Shown here one piece after another: positions 16,763 to 26,892 of a stretch of DNA of 64,000 bases. The notes beneath the pieces are model-generated. The model had not been told where the DNA came from, made no database searches, and saw nothing but the letters and a program-made list of their open reading frames with translations. The stretch is from Stutzerimonas stutzeri (GTDB lineage: Bacteria; Pseudomonadota; Gammaproteobacteria; Pseudomonadales; Pseudomonadaceae): assembly GCF_009789555.1 (NCBI RefSeq), contig NZ_CP046902.1, positions 2,186,001 to 2,250,000 of the forward strand, read 5' to 3'. Position 1 is the first letter of the stretch, and each line of letters begins with the position of its first letter. A program made the position numbers and the translations under genes.

Positions 16763-18022
16763 TCAATCCCAGCTCAACGCCCCACCTGTCTGATACTCGA
16801 TGACCCGCGTCTCGAAGAAGTTCTTTTCCTTCTTCAAATCCATGATTTCGCTCATCCACGGGAACGGATTGGTGGTGCCTGGGTACTCTTCCTTCAGGCC
16901 AATCTGCGTCAGGCGGCGGTTGGCGATGAACTTGAGGTAGTCCTCCATCATCGTGGCGTTCATGCCGAGGACGCCGCGGGGCATGGTGTCGCGGGCGTAT
17001 TCGATCTCGAGCTGGGTGCCCTGGAGGATCATCTGGGTCGCTTCATCCTTCATGGCCGCGTCCCACAGGTGCGGGTTTTCGATCTTGATCTGGTTGATCA
17101 CGTCGATGCCGAAGTTCAGGTGCATCGATTCGTCGCGCAGGATGTATTGGAACTGCTCGGCGGTGCCGGTCATCTTGTTGCGACGGCCCATGGACAGGAT
17201 CTGGGTGAAGCCGCAGTAGAAGAAGATGCCTTCCAGCACGCAGTAGTAGGCGATGAGGTTGCGCAGGAATTCCTTGTCGGTCTCGACGGTGCCGGTGTTG
17301 AACTGCGGATCGGAGATCGAACGGGTGTATTTGAGGCCCCAGGAGGCTTTCTTCGCGACGCTCGGAATCTCGTGGTACATGTTGAAGATTTCGCCTTCAT
17401 CCATGCCCAGCGACTCGATGCAGTACTGGTAGGCGTGGGTGTGGATGGCCTCTTCGAAGGCCTGGCGCAGGATGTACTGGCGGCACTCGGGGTTGGTGAT
17501 CAGGCGGTAGACGGCCAGGACCAGATTGTTGGCGACCAGGCTGTCGGCGGTGGAAAAAAAGCCGAGGTTGCGCTTGACGATGCGACGTTCGTCCTCGGAA
17601 AGCCCGTCCGGGCTCTTCCACAGGGCGATGTCGGCGTTCATGTTCACTTCCTGTGGCATCCAGTGGTTGGCGCAACCATCGAGATACTTCTGCCAGGCCC
17701 AGTCGTACTTGAAGGGCACGAGCTGATTGAGATCGGCGCGGGCGTTGATCATCTGCTTGTCGCCGACGTGAACGCGGGCGGAGGCACCTTCGAGGTCGTC
17801 CAGGCCTTCCTGGATATCGAGGTCGTCGAGGGCCTTCTTGGCGCGGGCGATGGCAGCGGAGTCGTCAGCGGCGACAGCGCGGGCTTCTTCGACGGAGCCG
17901 GCGGCGTCCCGGTCGAGCTTGGCCGGCGTGGCGGTCGCGGCGGCGTGTGGTGCAGCCTGCGTGGCGACGCCCGGCGTGGCGGTGGTGGTTTCTTCTTCGT
18001 CGAATTCGTCCCAGCTCAGCAT
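16763..18022 (-). CDS. nrdB: Ribonucleoside-diphosphate reductase class I, beta subunit
   Basis: The radical-generating small subunit of aerobic ribonucleotide reductase, 419 residues. Metal-ligand helices are visible (FEEAIHTHAYQYCIE and RDESMHLNFGIDVI), as is the start of the core GCANHWMPQEVNMNADIALW. I used the ATG at 18022 (MLSWDEFDEE), preceded by CAGGAGAAACCGCC; in-frame codons further upstream are not family-like. Residues ~5-60 are an acidic/alanine-rich N-terminal extension. It follows nrdA with a 345-base gap filled by structured sequence. It works with NrdA to make dNTPs. Confidence 0.95.
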   Translation of the reverse strand: MLSWDEFDEEETTTATPGVATQAAPHAAATATPAKLDRDAAGSVEEARAVAADDSAAIARAKKALDDLDIQEGLDDLEGASARVHVGDKQMINARADLNQLVPFKYDWAWQKYLDGCANHWMPQEVNMNADIALWKSPDGLSEDERRIVKRNLGFFSTADSLVANNLVLAVYRLITNPECRQYILRQAFEEAIHTHAYQYCIESLGMDEGEIFNMYHEIPSVAKKASWGLKYTRSISDPQFNTGTVETDKEFLRNLIAYYCVLEGIFFYCGFTQILSMGRRNKMTGTAEQFQYILRDESMHLNFGIDVINQIKIENPHLWDAAMKDEATQMILQGTQLEIEYARDTMPRGVLGMNATMMEDYLKFIANRRLTQIGLKEEYPGTTNPFPWMSEIMDLKKEKNFFETRVIEYQTGGALSWD

Positions 18023-18138
18023 GGCGGTTTCTCCTGATTGGGGACCGGTCAATGCCGGTCGAAATATTGGGTGGCTTTTGGTTGTGCACGCAAAAGCGAG
18101 AATCTGTTGTGTGTTTAGGCGGCCGAGTGGCTGCCGAT

Positions 18139-18164
18139 GGTGGATGCAAAAGGCGGCATCCACC
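18139..18164. repeat. Short palindromic repeat in the nrdA-nrdB gap (copy 1)
   Basis: GGTGGATGC and GCATCCACC form a perfect 9-bp stem around an 8-base loop. A second, slightly diverged copy (GGTGGATG...GCATCCGCC) lies at 37495-37520 after mazG, which suggests a dispersed intergenic element. Confidence 0.55.
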
Positions 18165-18260
18165 CTATGAGCCAGGCGTTTCCCTCGCTCCTACATAAAC
18201 CAAAAGCGAACACGGCAGCAGCACGGCGTGAGCGCGAGGCTGAGCGAGGCAGCGCTAGGC

Positions 18261-18322
18261 GTCTGCCAGGCCGGAGCCCCTGAGCGTACGTATGTACGTG
18301 ATGGGGGGCCGGCTTGGCGGAC
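18261..18322. other. Large imperfect hairpin between nrdA and nrdB
   Basis: The left arm 18261-18280 (GTCTGCC then AGGCCGGAGCCCC) pairs with the right arm 18303-18322 (GGGGGGCC then GGCTTGGCGGAC) with a few mismatches or G-U pairs. The arms enclose an inner perfect hairpin CGTAC-GTAT-GTACG (18285-18298). On the minus-strand nrdAB transcript it would sit 46 bases after the nrdA stop and could attenuate or process the message. No known family is recognised. Confidence 0.45.
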
Positions 18323-18367
18323 AACAACGCGCGGTCCGCTCCGCTTCGTACGTCAGCTAACTACTAC

Positions 18368-21262
<2,895 letters not shown>

Positions 21263-21441
21263 GGGGTCTCCGGATTCTCTCTGTCTCGGTAGCTCGTTTA
21301 GGTGTCAGGCCTGCCTTGTGGGCGGCCCTGATCGGGTGTCGCTGTCTGGTACTGCATGAACCATGCCCCGGCGAGCGGGCGCATGGGTGTTACAAAAAGA
21401 AAATGACTCGACGCGGGGTGGCGGCGAATCGACTGTCACGA

Positions 21442-21470
21442 AGAATAGTCACGAGCTGTGAAGATCACAA
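21442..21470 (-). promoter_or_regulatory. Candidate sigma-70 promoter of nrdA
   Basis: On the minus strand TTGTGA (-35) and TATTCT (-10) are separated by exactly 17 bases, placing the start near 21435, about 170 bases before the nrdA ATG. An NrdR-box-like palindrome lies just upstream of the -35 element. Confidence 0.45.
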
Positions 21471-21477
21471 CTCCAAA

Positions 21478-21493
21478 ACACTACATGTAGTGT
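21478..21493. promoter_or_regulatory. NrdR box, nrdA-proximal
   Basis: ACACTACATGTAGTGT is a perfect 16-base palindrome and matches the NrdR consensus ACACWATATATWGTGT at 14 of 16 positions. NrdR represses ribonucleotide reductase genes when dATP is high. I find no second box one to three helical turns away, unlike the usual tandem arrangement. Confidence 0.75.
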
Positions 21494-21667
21494 GACGTAC
21501 TCATCGACTGCACCATTGCTGGACTTGAGCGAAATCAACGCTGGGCTCGGCAAACCTGGGTTTGCGGGGTTGATTCTCTGCGCCCTGAGCAGGCGCAAAC
21601 CGGTCAAAAACAAGGAAAAACTTTTTTGCTTGCGTTTTTCGGCATTTGTGTCTGTTGTGCTGTTTGA

Positions 21668-21683
21668 ACCCCACATATAGGGT
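21668..21683. promoter_or_regulatory. Degenerate NrdR-like box
   Basis: ACCCCACATATAGGGT matches the NrdR consensus at 12 of 16 positions and is nearly palindromic. It contains TATATG on the minus strand, which could serve as a -10 element of a distal nrdA promoter. A weak half-site follows at 21701. Confidence 0.35.
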
Positions 21684-21751
21684 CAAAACGGGCAAGGGCG
21701 ACACGATAGTGGTGCTGCAGGGCTAAAGCAAGGCGCCGGAAATGAACAACC

Positions 21752-21760
21752 TGTGGATAA
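21752..21760 (-). promoter_or_regulatory. DnaA box
   Basis: TGTGGATAA is the exact complement of the high-affinity DnaA box TTATCCACA. It lies in the nrdA/rstA intergenic region about 490 bases upstream of nrdA. DnaA binding upstream of nrdAB is established in Escherichia coli; here it is inferred from the match. No coding gene is seen in 21263-22001. Confidence 0.45.
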
Positions 21761-21889
21761 CATGTGGGTGCTTTGTGGGTGAAACGCCGTAACGACGAGC
21801 CAGCCCGCGGGGGCAAAGGGCTGTACCGAAACCCGACGGACTACCGAGTATTTTCAGCGGCTTGCAACGCAATCTCGCCAAATGCCTTA

Positions 21890-21905
21890 ACACTACATGT
21901 TGTGT
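21890..21905. promoter_or_regulatory. NrdR box, rstA-proximal
   Basis: ACACTACATGTTGTGT differs from the nrdA-proximal box by one base and matches the NrdR consensus at 14 of 16 positions. It lies 96 bases before the rstA ATG and about 630 bases from nrdA. A TACAAT -10-like element for rstA is at 21952-21957. Confidence 0.6.
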
Positions 21906-22001
21906 TTTTGGCAAGCCCTTTCGCAGGGCTCGTCTGGCGGGTGCGCTTGAGTACAATGACGCGCCCCTCGACGGGCGTGGCGATGCTGTGCGGAGGCGCG
22001 A

Positions 22002-22724
22002 ATGGATCAGGAAGCTTGGCGAGTTCTCATCGTCGAAGATGACCAGCGGTTGGCCGAGCTGACCCGGGAATATCTCGAAGGCAACGGTTTGCAGGTATCG
22101 ATCGAGGCGGACGGTGCACGGGCGGCGGAGCGCATCATCAACGAGCGGCCCGATCTGGTCGTGCTCGACCTGATGCTGCCCGGCGAGGACGGTCTGTCCA
22201 TCTGTCGCCGGGTGCGCGATCGCTATGAAGGGCCGATTCTGATGCTGACTGCCCGCGCCGACGATCTCGATCAGGTGCTCGGGCTGGAGACCGGGGCCGA
22301 CGACTACGTCTGCAAACCGGTGCGTCCGCGGCTGTTGCTGGCCCGTATCCGTGCGTTGTTACGACGACGCGAAGGTGCGGAAGCGCCCTCGATACCATCC
22401 AGCAAACGTGTGCAGTACGGTCCGCTGGTGGTTGACAGCGCGTTGCGCGAGGCCTGGTTGCGAGGCGAGGGGATCGAGCTGACTGGCGCCGAGTTCGACC
22501 TGCTTTGGCTGCTGACCTCCAATCCGGGACGAATCATGTCTCGCGAGCAGATATTCGCCGAGCTGCGTGGCATCGAGTACGACGGCCAGGACCGCTCCAT
22601 CGATGTGCGCATCTCCCGTATCCGTCCGAAGATCGGTGACGACCCGGAGCATCCCCGGCTGATCAAGACGGTTCGCGGCAAGGGCTATCTGTTCGTATCC
22701 GAAGCGGCTGAAGCGCTGCAGTGA
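22002..22724 (+). CDS. rstA: Response regulator RstA, OmpR family
   Basis: A two-component response regulator of 240 residues. The receiver has the acidic pair EDD (12-14), phospho-acceptor D56 (VVLDLMLPGEDG) and the conserved K in ADDYVCKPV; the C-terminal OmpR winged helix ends SRIRPKIGDDPEHPRLIKTVRGKGYLF. The ATG is preceded by GGAGGCGCG. It overlaps rstB by four bases (GTGA). Its divergence from nrdAB matches the gene order I recall from other pseudomonads. Its inducing signal is not evident. Confidence 0.88.
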   Translation: MDQEAWRVLIVEDDQRLAELTREYLEGNGLQVSIEADGARAAERIINERPDLVVLDLMLPGEDGLSICRRVRDRYEGPILMLTARADDLDQVLGLETGADDYVCKPVRPRLLLARIRALLRRREGAEAPSIPSSKRVQYGPLVVDSALREAWLRGEGIELTGAEFDLLWLLTSNPGRIMSREQIFAELRGIEYDGQDRSIDVRISRIRPKIGDDPEHPRLIKTVRGKGYLFVSEAAEALQ

Positions 22725-24322
22725 ATTCGATTTTCCTGCGCATCTACGGCGGCATGCTGGCCGTGCTGGTGCTGGTCGGGCTGCTGGGCGCCGGCGGGCT
22801 TCATCTGCTCAACGATGTGCGTGCCGATCGGCATCGCGAGGCGCTCGCGAGCGGCACCTTCCGCCTGATGGCACATAACATGAGCAGCATGACGCCCATC
22901 GAGCGGCGTCAGGCGGCCAATCTCTGGGGGCGGTTGCTGGGCATCGCGCTGCGGGTCCGTACGCTGGAGGATGTCAGCCTGGAAAGCCGGCTGGAAAGCC
23001 GCCTGTTGCGCGGGCAGGTGCTGGTGGAGCAAATGCGCCCGCACAGCGTCACGATCTTCTCCCTGGTCAGCGCCGAGGACCGTCTGGTGCTGACCGGCGA
23101 AGTGGAGCAACTGAGCGAGCAACTGGCCCGCGCGACCATTTATCTGCTGATCGACGAACTGATCCGCTACCCAGAGGCGGAACAGCCTCGGCGCCTGGCC
23201 GAGCTCAAGGAGGCACGTGGCTTCGGCTACGAGTTGCAGCTATTGACCCGCGACAGCGCCAGCCTCGACGACGATCAACGTCGTCGGCTGGATGAAGGCG
23301 ACACGGTGATGGCGCTGGTCGGTGGCGGCGAAGCCATCCGGGTATTCGCGGCAATCTCCGGGACGCCCTGGATCATGGCGTTGGGCCCGCTTCACCAGAT
23401 GAACCCCTATCCGCCGCAACTGTTGGTCCTGATCGGCGTGCTGGGCCTGTCGCTGATCGGGCTGACCGTCTACCTGCTGGTGCGACACCTTGAGCGGCGT
23501 TTGCGCGAGGTTGAAAGCGCCGCCACGCGCATCGCCAGCGGCCATCTGGAAGCCCGCGTGCCGGATGCCGGAACGGATTCGGTCGGTCGGCTGGCGAAGG
23601 CGTTCAATGGCATGGCCAGCCACCTGCAACGTTTGTTGGCGGTGCAGCGCGAAATGGTCAGCGCGGTCGCCCACGAGCTGCGTACGCCGGTTGCGCGGTT
23701 GCGTTTCGGCCTGGAGATGGCCGGTTCGGCGCAAACCCCGGAAGCGCGAGCGCGTTACCTGGCCGACATGGACGGTGATATCGACGATCTCGACCGTCTG
23801 GTGGACGAAATGCTGGTGTATACGCGGCTGGAGCGCGGCTCGCCGGAGCTTACCTTCAGAACGGTCGATCTGGCCGCCTTGGTCGATCAGGTGATCGGTG
23901 AACTGGCGCCTCTGCGACCGAACGTGCGGGTCGAACGCGGGCCCTGCGTGCCGGCGAGCGACGGCAGCTGCATGGTCGAGGCCGAGCCGCACTATCTGCG
24001 CCGCGCCTTGAGCAATCTGATCACCAATGCCATGCGTCATGCCGAAACGCGCGTGCAGGTGAGTTTCATGGTCGACCCGCAGCGGGCGCAACTGGTGGTC
24101 GACGACGATGGGCCAGGGGTTCCGGAAGCGGCTTGGGAGAAGGTATTCACGCCGTTCCTGCGTCTGGACGACAGTCGCACCCGCGCCTCTGGCGGGCACG
24201 GGCTGGGGCTGTCCATCGTGCGGCGCATTTCCTACTGGCACGGCGGCCGTTCGGTGATCGGCCACAGCGAACTGGGTGGGGCGCGCTTCAGTCTGGTCTG
24301 GCCGCGCAAACAGGCGCGATAG
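22721..24322 (+). CDS. rstB: Sensor histidine kinase RstB
   Basis: An inner-membrane histidine kinase of 533 residues. It has an N-terminal membrane helix (~7-28), a periplasmic sensor (~30-225), a second helix (~230-255, LLVLIGVLGLSLIGLTVYLLV), HAMP, the H-box AVAHELRTPVARLRF with phospho-accepting H318, and ATP-binding motifs NLITNAMRHAE, DDDGPG and GGHGLGLSIV. It starts with GTG inside the rstA stop, indicating translational coupling. It phosphorylates RstA. Confidence 0.88.
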   Translation: MNSIFLRIYGGMLAVLVLVGLLGAGGLHLLNDVRADRHREALASGTFRLMAHNMSSMTPIERRQAANLWGRLLGIALRVRTLEDVSLESRLESRLLRGQVLVEQMRPHSVTIFSLVSAEDRLVLTGEVEQLSEQLARATIYLLIDELIRYPEAEQPRRLAELKEARGFGYELQLLTRDSASLDDDQRRRLDEGDTVMALVGGGEAIRVFAAISGTPWIMALGPLHQMNPYPPQLLVLIGVLGLSLIGLTVYLLVRHLERRLREVESAATRIASGHLEARVPDAGTDSVGRLAKAFNGMASHLQRLLAVQREMVSAVAHELRTPVARLRFGLEMAGSAQTPEARARYLADMDGDIDDLDRLVDEMLVYTRLERGSPELTFRTVDLAALVDQVIGELAPLRPNVRVERGPCVPASDGSCMVEAEPHYLRRALSNLITNAMRHAETRVQVSFMVDPQRAQLVVDDDGPGVPEAAWEKVFTPFLRLDDSRTRASGGHGLGLSIVRRISYWHGGRSVIGHSELGGARFSLVWPRKQAR

Positions 24323-24344
24323 CGCCGGATACGGGCACGGCGCT
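24321..24344. terminator. Bidirectional hairpin after rstB
   Basis: AGCGCCG (24321-24327) pairs with CGGCGCT (24338-24344) around a 10-base loop in the short gap between convergent rstB and the phosphopantetheinyl transferase gene. There is no strong T-run. Confidence 0.4.
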
Positions 24345-24347
24345 GTC

Positions 24348-25058
24348 TCAGGCCGGAATGCTGACCAGACTCAACAGGTAGTCCTCGAACCGAGCGAACT
24401 GGCCGTCCAGTTCGCTTCCGGTCGTCCATTCATCCGAGAGGTCCTTGAGCAGGCGCAGGCGAGCGTGGCCGTGGTTCTGCTCGATCAGTTCGGCTTCCTG
24501 GAAATAGAAGCGCGTCTTCACCAGCGGATAGAGCGCCTTGAACAGGCTCTCCTTGATCGAGAAGGTCAAGGTGACGCGCAGGGCTCGCTGCGGGTCGTCC
24601 AGGCCGGCATAGCCTTCCAGTTCGCCTGGCGTGAGGATTTCGGCGGCCAGCCGGTCGGCCCGCGCGACGGGTAGCAGCTTCTCCACATCGAGGCCCAGGC
24701 CGCGCCAGTGCTCGCTTCGCGCCGCGACCACAGCGGCCCAGCCGGAGCCGTGGGTAATGGAGCCGACCACCCCGTCCGGCCAGCTGGGCGAGCGGTCCTG
24801 CCCAACCGCGGGAATGGCTGGCACGCCGGTGACCCTGCGCAAGGCCTCGTAGGCGCAGACGCGTCCGGCAAGGAACTCGGTCTGGCGCTTGCTGACCGCC
24901 GTCATGGCGGGCAGACCCCAGCGGTCGAAGTCATGGGGTTCCAGCAACTCGGGATCGAAGCGGGTGCTGAGCAGCTGAACGCCGGGCAGGGCGCGAGGCA
25001 ACGGCCAGTGATCGTGCAGCGGCGAGCAGCAGGCGGGATGACGAGGTGCGCGGTTCAT
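24348..25058 (-). CDS. 4'-phosphopantetheinyl transferase, EntD/PcpS type
   Basis: An enzyme of 236 residues that transfers phosphopantetheine from CoA to carrier proteins (acyl, aryl or peptidyl). The family motifs are all visible: VGSITHGSGWAAVV (substrate binding), GLDVEKL (Mg-binding aspartate and glutamate) and FSIKESLFKALYP. Pseudomonads typically have one such enzyme serving both fatty acid synthesis and siderophore synthetases, so this may be the sole one; that is inference. It is downstream of the ArgP-type gene on the same strand with a 51-base gap. Confidence 0.9.
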   Translation of the reverse strand: MNRAPRHPACCSPLHDHWPLPRALPGVQLLSTRFDPELLEPHDFDRWGLPAMTAVSKRQTEFLAGRVCAYEALRRVTGVPAIPAVGQDRSPSWPDGVVGSITHGSGWAAVVAARSEHWRGLGLDVEKLLPVARADRLAAEILTPGELEGYAGLDDPQRALRVTLTFSIKESLFKALYPLVKTRFYFQEAELIEQNHGHARLRLLKDLSDEWTTGSELDGQFARFEDYLLSLVSIPA

Positions 25059-25109
25059 GGTCGCTAGTGTGCCTCAACAGGACTGCTGACGCAGCCTGGG
25101 ATGCCGGGT

Positions 25110-26024
25110 TCACGGCTCTGTAGGCCGCGCGAGAATCCGGGGGGCTGCCTCGACGATCTGGCGCGACAGGTTTTCCATTCGGGGCGATTGCACTTTCCAG
25201 GTGTGCCAATACAGGGAGATATCCAGGGGCGCATCCCTGGCCAGGTCGACCACAGTGCCGTCCGCCAGCGCATCGTGCAGCAACAACTCCGGCACCATGC
25301 CATAGCCCAGGCCATAGCGGATCGCGCCGAAGTGCGGTTCCGAGCCGGGAACGTAATGGCAGGGATAGGCGCCTTCCGGCAGGCCCAGGTGGCGCAGCAG
25401 GAAGGATGAGGTGAGGCTGTCCTTGCGGGTGTAGGCCACCACGGGCGCCTTGCGCGCGGCGTTTCGACTCAAGCCATTGGCGAAGTGCTGCTGGCGGAAC
25501 GAGGCGCAAGCGACCAGGCGATAACGCATGCGGCCCAGCGGGCTCGCCGTGCAGCCGCGCATGGGCTTGGGCTCGGTGCTGATGCAGCCGATTGCCAGGC
25601 CGGTTTCCAGCAGGCTGTAGGTGTGGTCCTGGTCTTCGACGGTCAGGTCCAGCAGGACGCGCTCGCGAATGAGCACCTCGGCCAGCGCCGGGAAGAACCA
25701 GGTGCCGAGGCTGTCCGCATTGAGCGCGGCGACGACCACCAGCGGCGCATCGCTGCGCTCGGCCAGATCCGCCATCAGATCGGCTTCAAGCAAGGTTGCG
25801 CGCTTGAGGTACTGCAACAGTCGCTGGCCGATTTCGGTCGGGCGGCAGGGGCGGCTGCGCACCACCAGCGCATTGCCAAGGGTGCTTTCAAGGGCGCGCA
25901 CCCGCTGCGAAATCGCTGGCGGCGTCAGGTGCAGGCGTAGCGCCGCCTGCTCGAAGCTGCCGGTCCTGATGACAGCGCGGAAGGCTTCGGTCTGCTTGGG
26001 ATCGAGATTCAAGCGATAACTCAC
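25110..26024 (-). CDS. argP: LysR family regulator, ArgP type
   Basis: A LysR-type regulator of 304 residues. The N-terminal helix-turn-helix (QTEAFRAVIRTGSFEQAALRLHLTPPAISQRVRALESTLG) and the central segments VVAALNADSLGTWFFPAL and VAYTRKDSLTSSFLLRHLGL match the ArgP/LysG subgroup, which senses basic amino acids and usually controls a divergent lysine/arginine exporter. Here the divergent neighbour is a TRIC-type membrane protein instead. Confidence 0.82.
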   Translation of the reverse strand: MSYRLNLDPKQTEAFRAVIRTGSFEQAALRLHLTPPAISQRVRALESTLGNALVVRSRPCRPTEIGQRLLQYLKRATLLEADLMADLAERSDAPLVVVAALNADSLGTWFFPALAEVLIRERVLLDLTVEDQDHTYSLLETGLAIGCISTEPKPMRGCTASPLGRMRYRLVACASFRQQHFANGLSRNAARKAPVVAYTRKDSLTSSFLLRHLGLPEGAYPCHYVPGSEPHFGAIRYGLGYGMVPELLLHDALADGTVVDLARDAPLDISLYWHTWKVQSPRMENLSRQIVEAAPRILARPTEP

Positions 26025-26135
26025 TCATTAAGGAAATATTTGTATAGCCTAAATTTGCTTAGCCAGATCGATTGATTACGAGTCTGCCCCATAATTGCGC
26101 GGCTTTCACCTGTCCGCCCTGTTTTGGAGCCTGCC

Positions 26136-26762
26136 GTGACCCTGTTGCACACCATCTACCTGATCGCCATTACAGCCGAAGCCATGTCCGGCGCCATCAT
26201 GGGCATGCGACGGGGGATGGATCTGTTCGGCATCTGCGTGCTCGGAACGGTCACCGCCCTGGGCGGTGGCACGGCGCGCGACGTGCTGCTGGGGCACTAC
26301 CCGATCGGCTGGATCGCCAATCCCGAATATCTGGGTTTCACCGTCAGCGCGGCCATCGTCACCGCCATGGTGGCGCGGCATCTGCATCATCTGCGGCAGG
26401 TGTTCCTGCTGGTCGATGGCCTTGGTCTGGTGGCGTTCACGGTGATCGGATGCGGCGTGGCGATGGAGATGGGCGCACACCTGTCGATCGTGGTGCTGGC
26501 CGGCGTGATCACCGGCGTATTCGGCGGCTTGTTGCGCGACATCCTTTGCAACGAGGTGCCGATGGTGCTGCAGCGCGAACTGTACGCGACGGTGGCGTTG
26601 TTCACCGGTGTGCTGTATGTCGGCCTGCTGTGGCTGGGCGTGAGTAACGCCATCGCATCGCTCGCCGCGCTCTGTGCCGGTTTCCTGTTCCGGGTGCTGG
26701 CGATGACGTTCCAGTGGAAGCTCCCGGATTTCCAGGGACGCGACATCCGCGGCCTGGATTGA
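26136..26762 (+). CDS. TRIC (UPF0126/YadS) family membrane protein
   Basis: A polytopic membrane protein of 208 residues made of two homologous three-helix halves, the prokaryotic trimeric intracellular cation channel family. Conserved glycine-rich pieces are LGTVTALGGGTARDVLLGHYPIGW in the first half and LAGVITGVFGGLLRDILCNEVPMVL in the second. I chose the GTG at 26136, with TTGGAG 7 bases upstream, over a TTG 12 bases earlier. It is divergent from the ArgP-type regulator with 111 bases between. Its transported species is unproven. Confidence 0.85.
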   Translation: MTLLHTIYLIAITAEAMSGAIMGMRRGMDLFGICVLGTVTALGGGTARDVLLGHYPIGWIANPEYLGFTVSAAIVTAMVARHLHHLRQVFLLVDGLGLVAFTVIGCGVAMEMGAHLSIVVLAGVITGVFGGLLRDILCNEVPMVLQRELYATVALFTGVLYVGLLWLGVSNAIASLAALCAGFLFRVLAMTFQWKLPDFQGRDIRGLD

Positions 26763-26785
26763 AACCACGGCCAAGGTGCGTGATC

Positions 26786-26805
26786 GACCAGCCTGACGGC
26801 TGGTC
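26786..26805. terminator. Hairpin after the TRIC-type gene
   Basis: GACCAGCC and GGCTGGTC form a perfect 8-bp stem with a TGAC loop, 24 bases after the stop. No T-run follows, so it may be a processing or weak termination signal before gacS. Confidence 0.45.
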
Positions 26806-26892
26806 GGGAGCCGTCGCCAGAGCGCCATGGTAGGCAGCTTCCCGCTCAGCGAGCCGCTACACTAGCGGCCTGGCAACCAGGGGAATGGATCC

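Noticed and set aside
21263..22001. Replication origin suggested by a DnaA box and AT-rich pockets
   Set aside because: Only one exact DnaA box is seen and no dnaA, dnaN or gidA genes are nearby; regulation of nrdA explains the site better.
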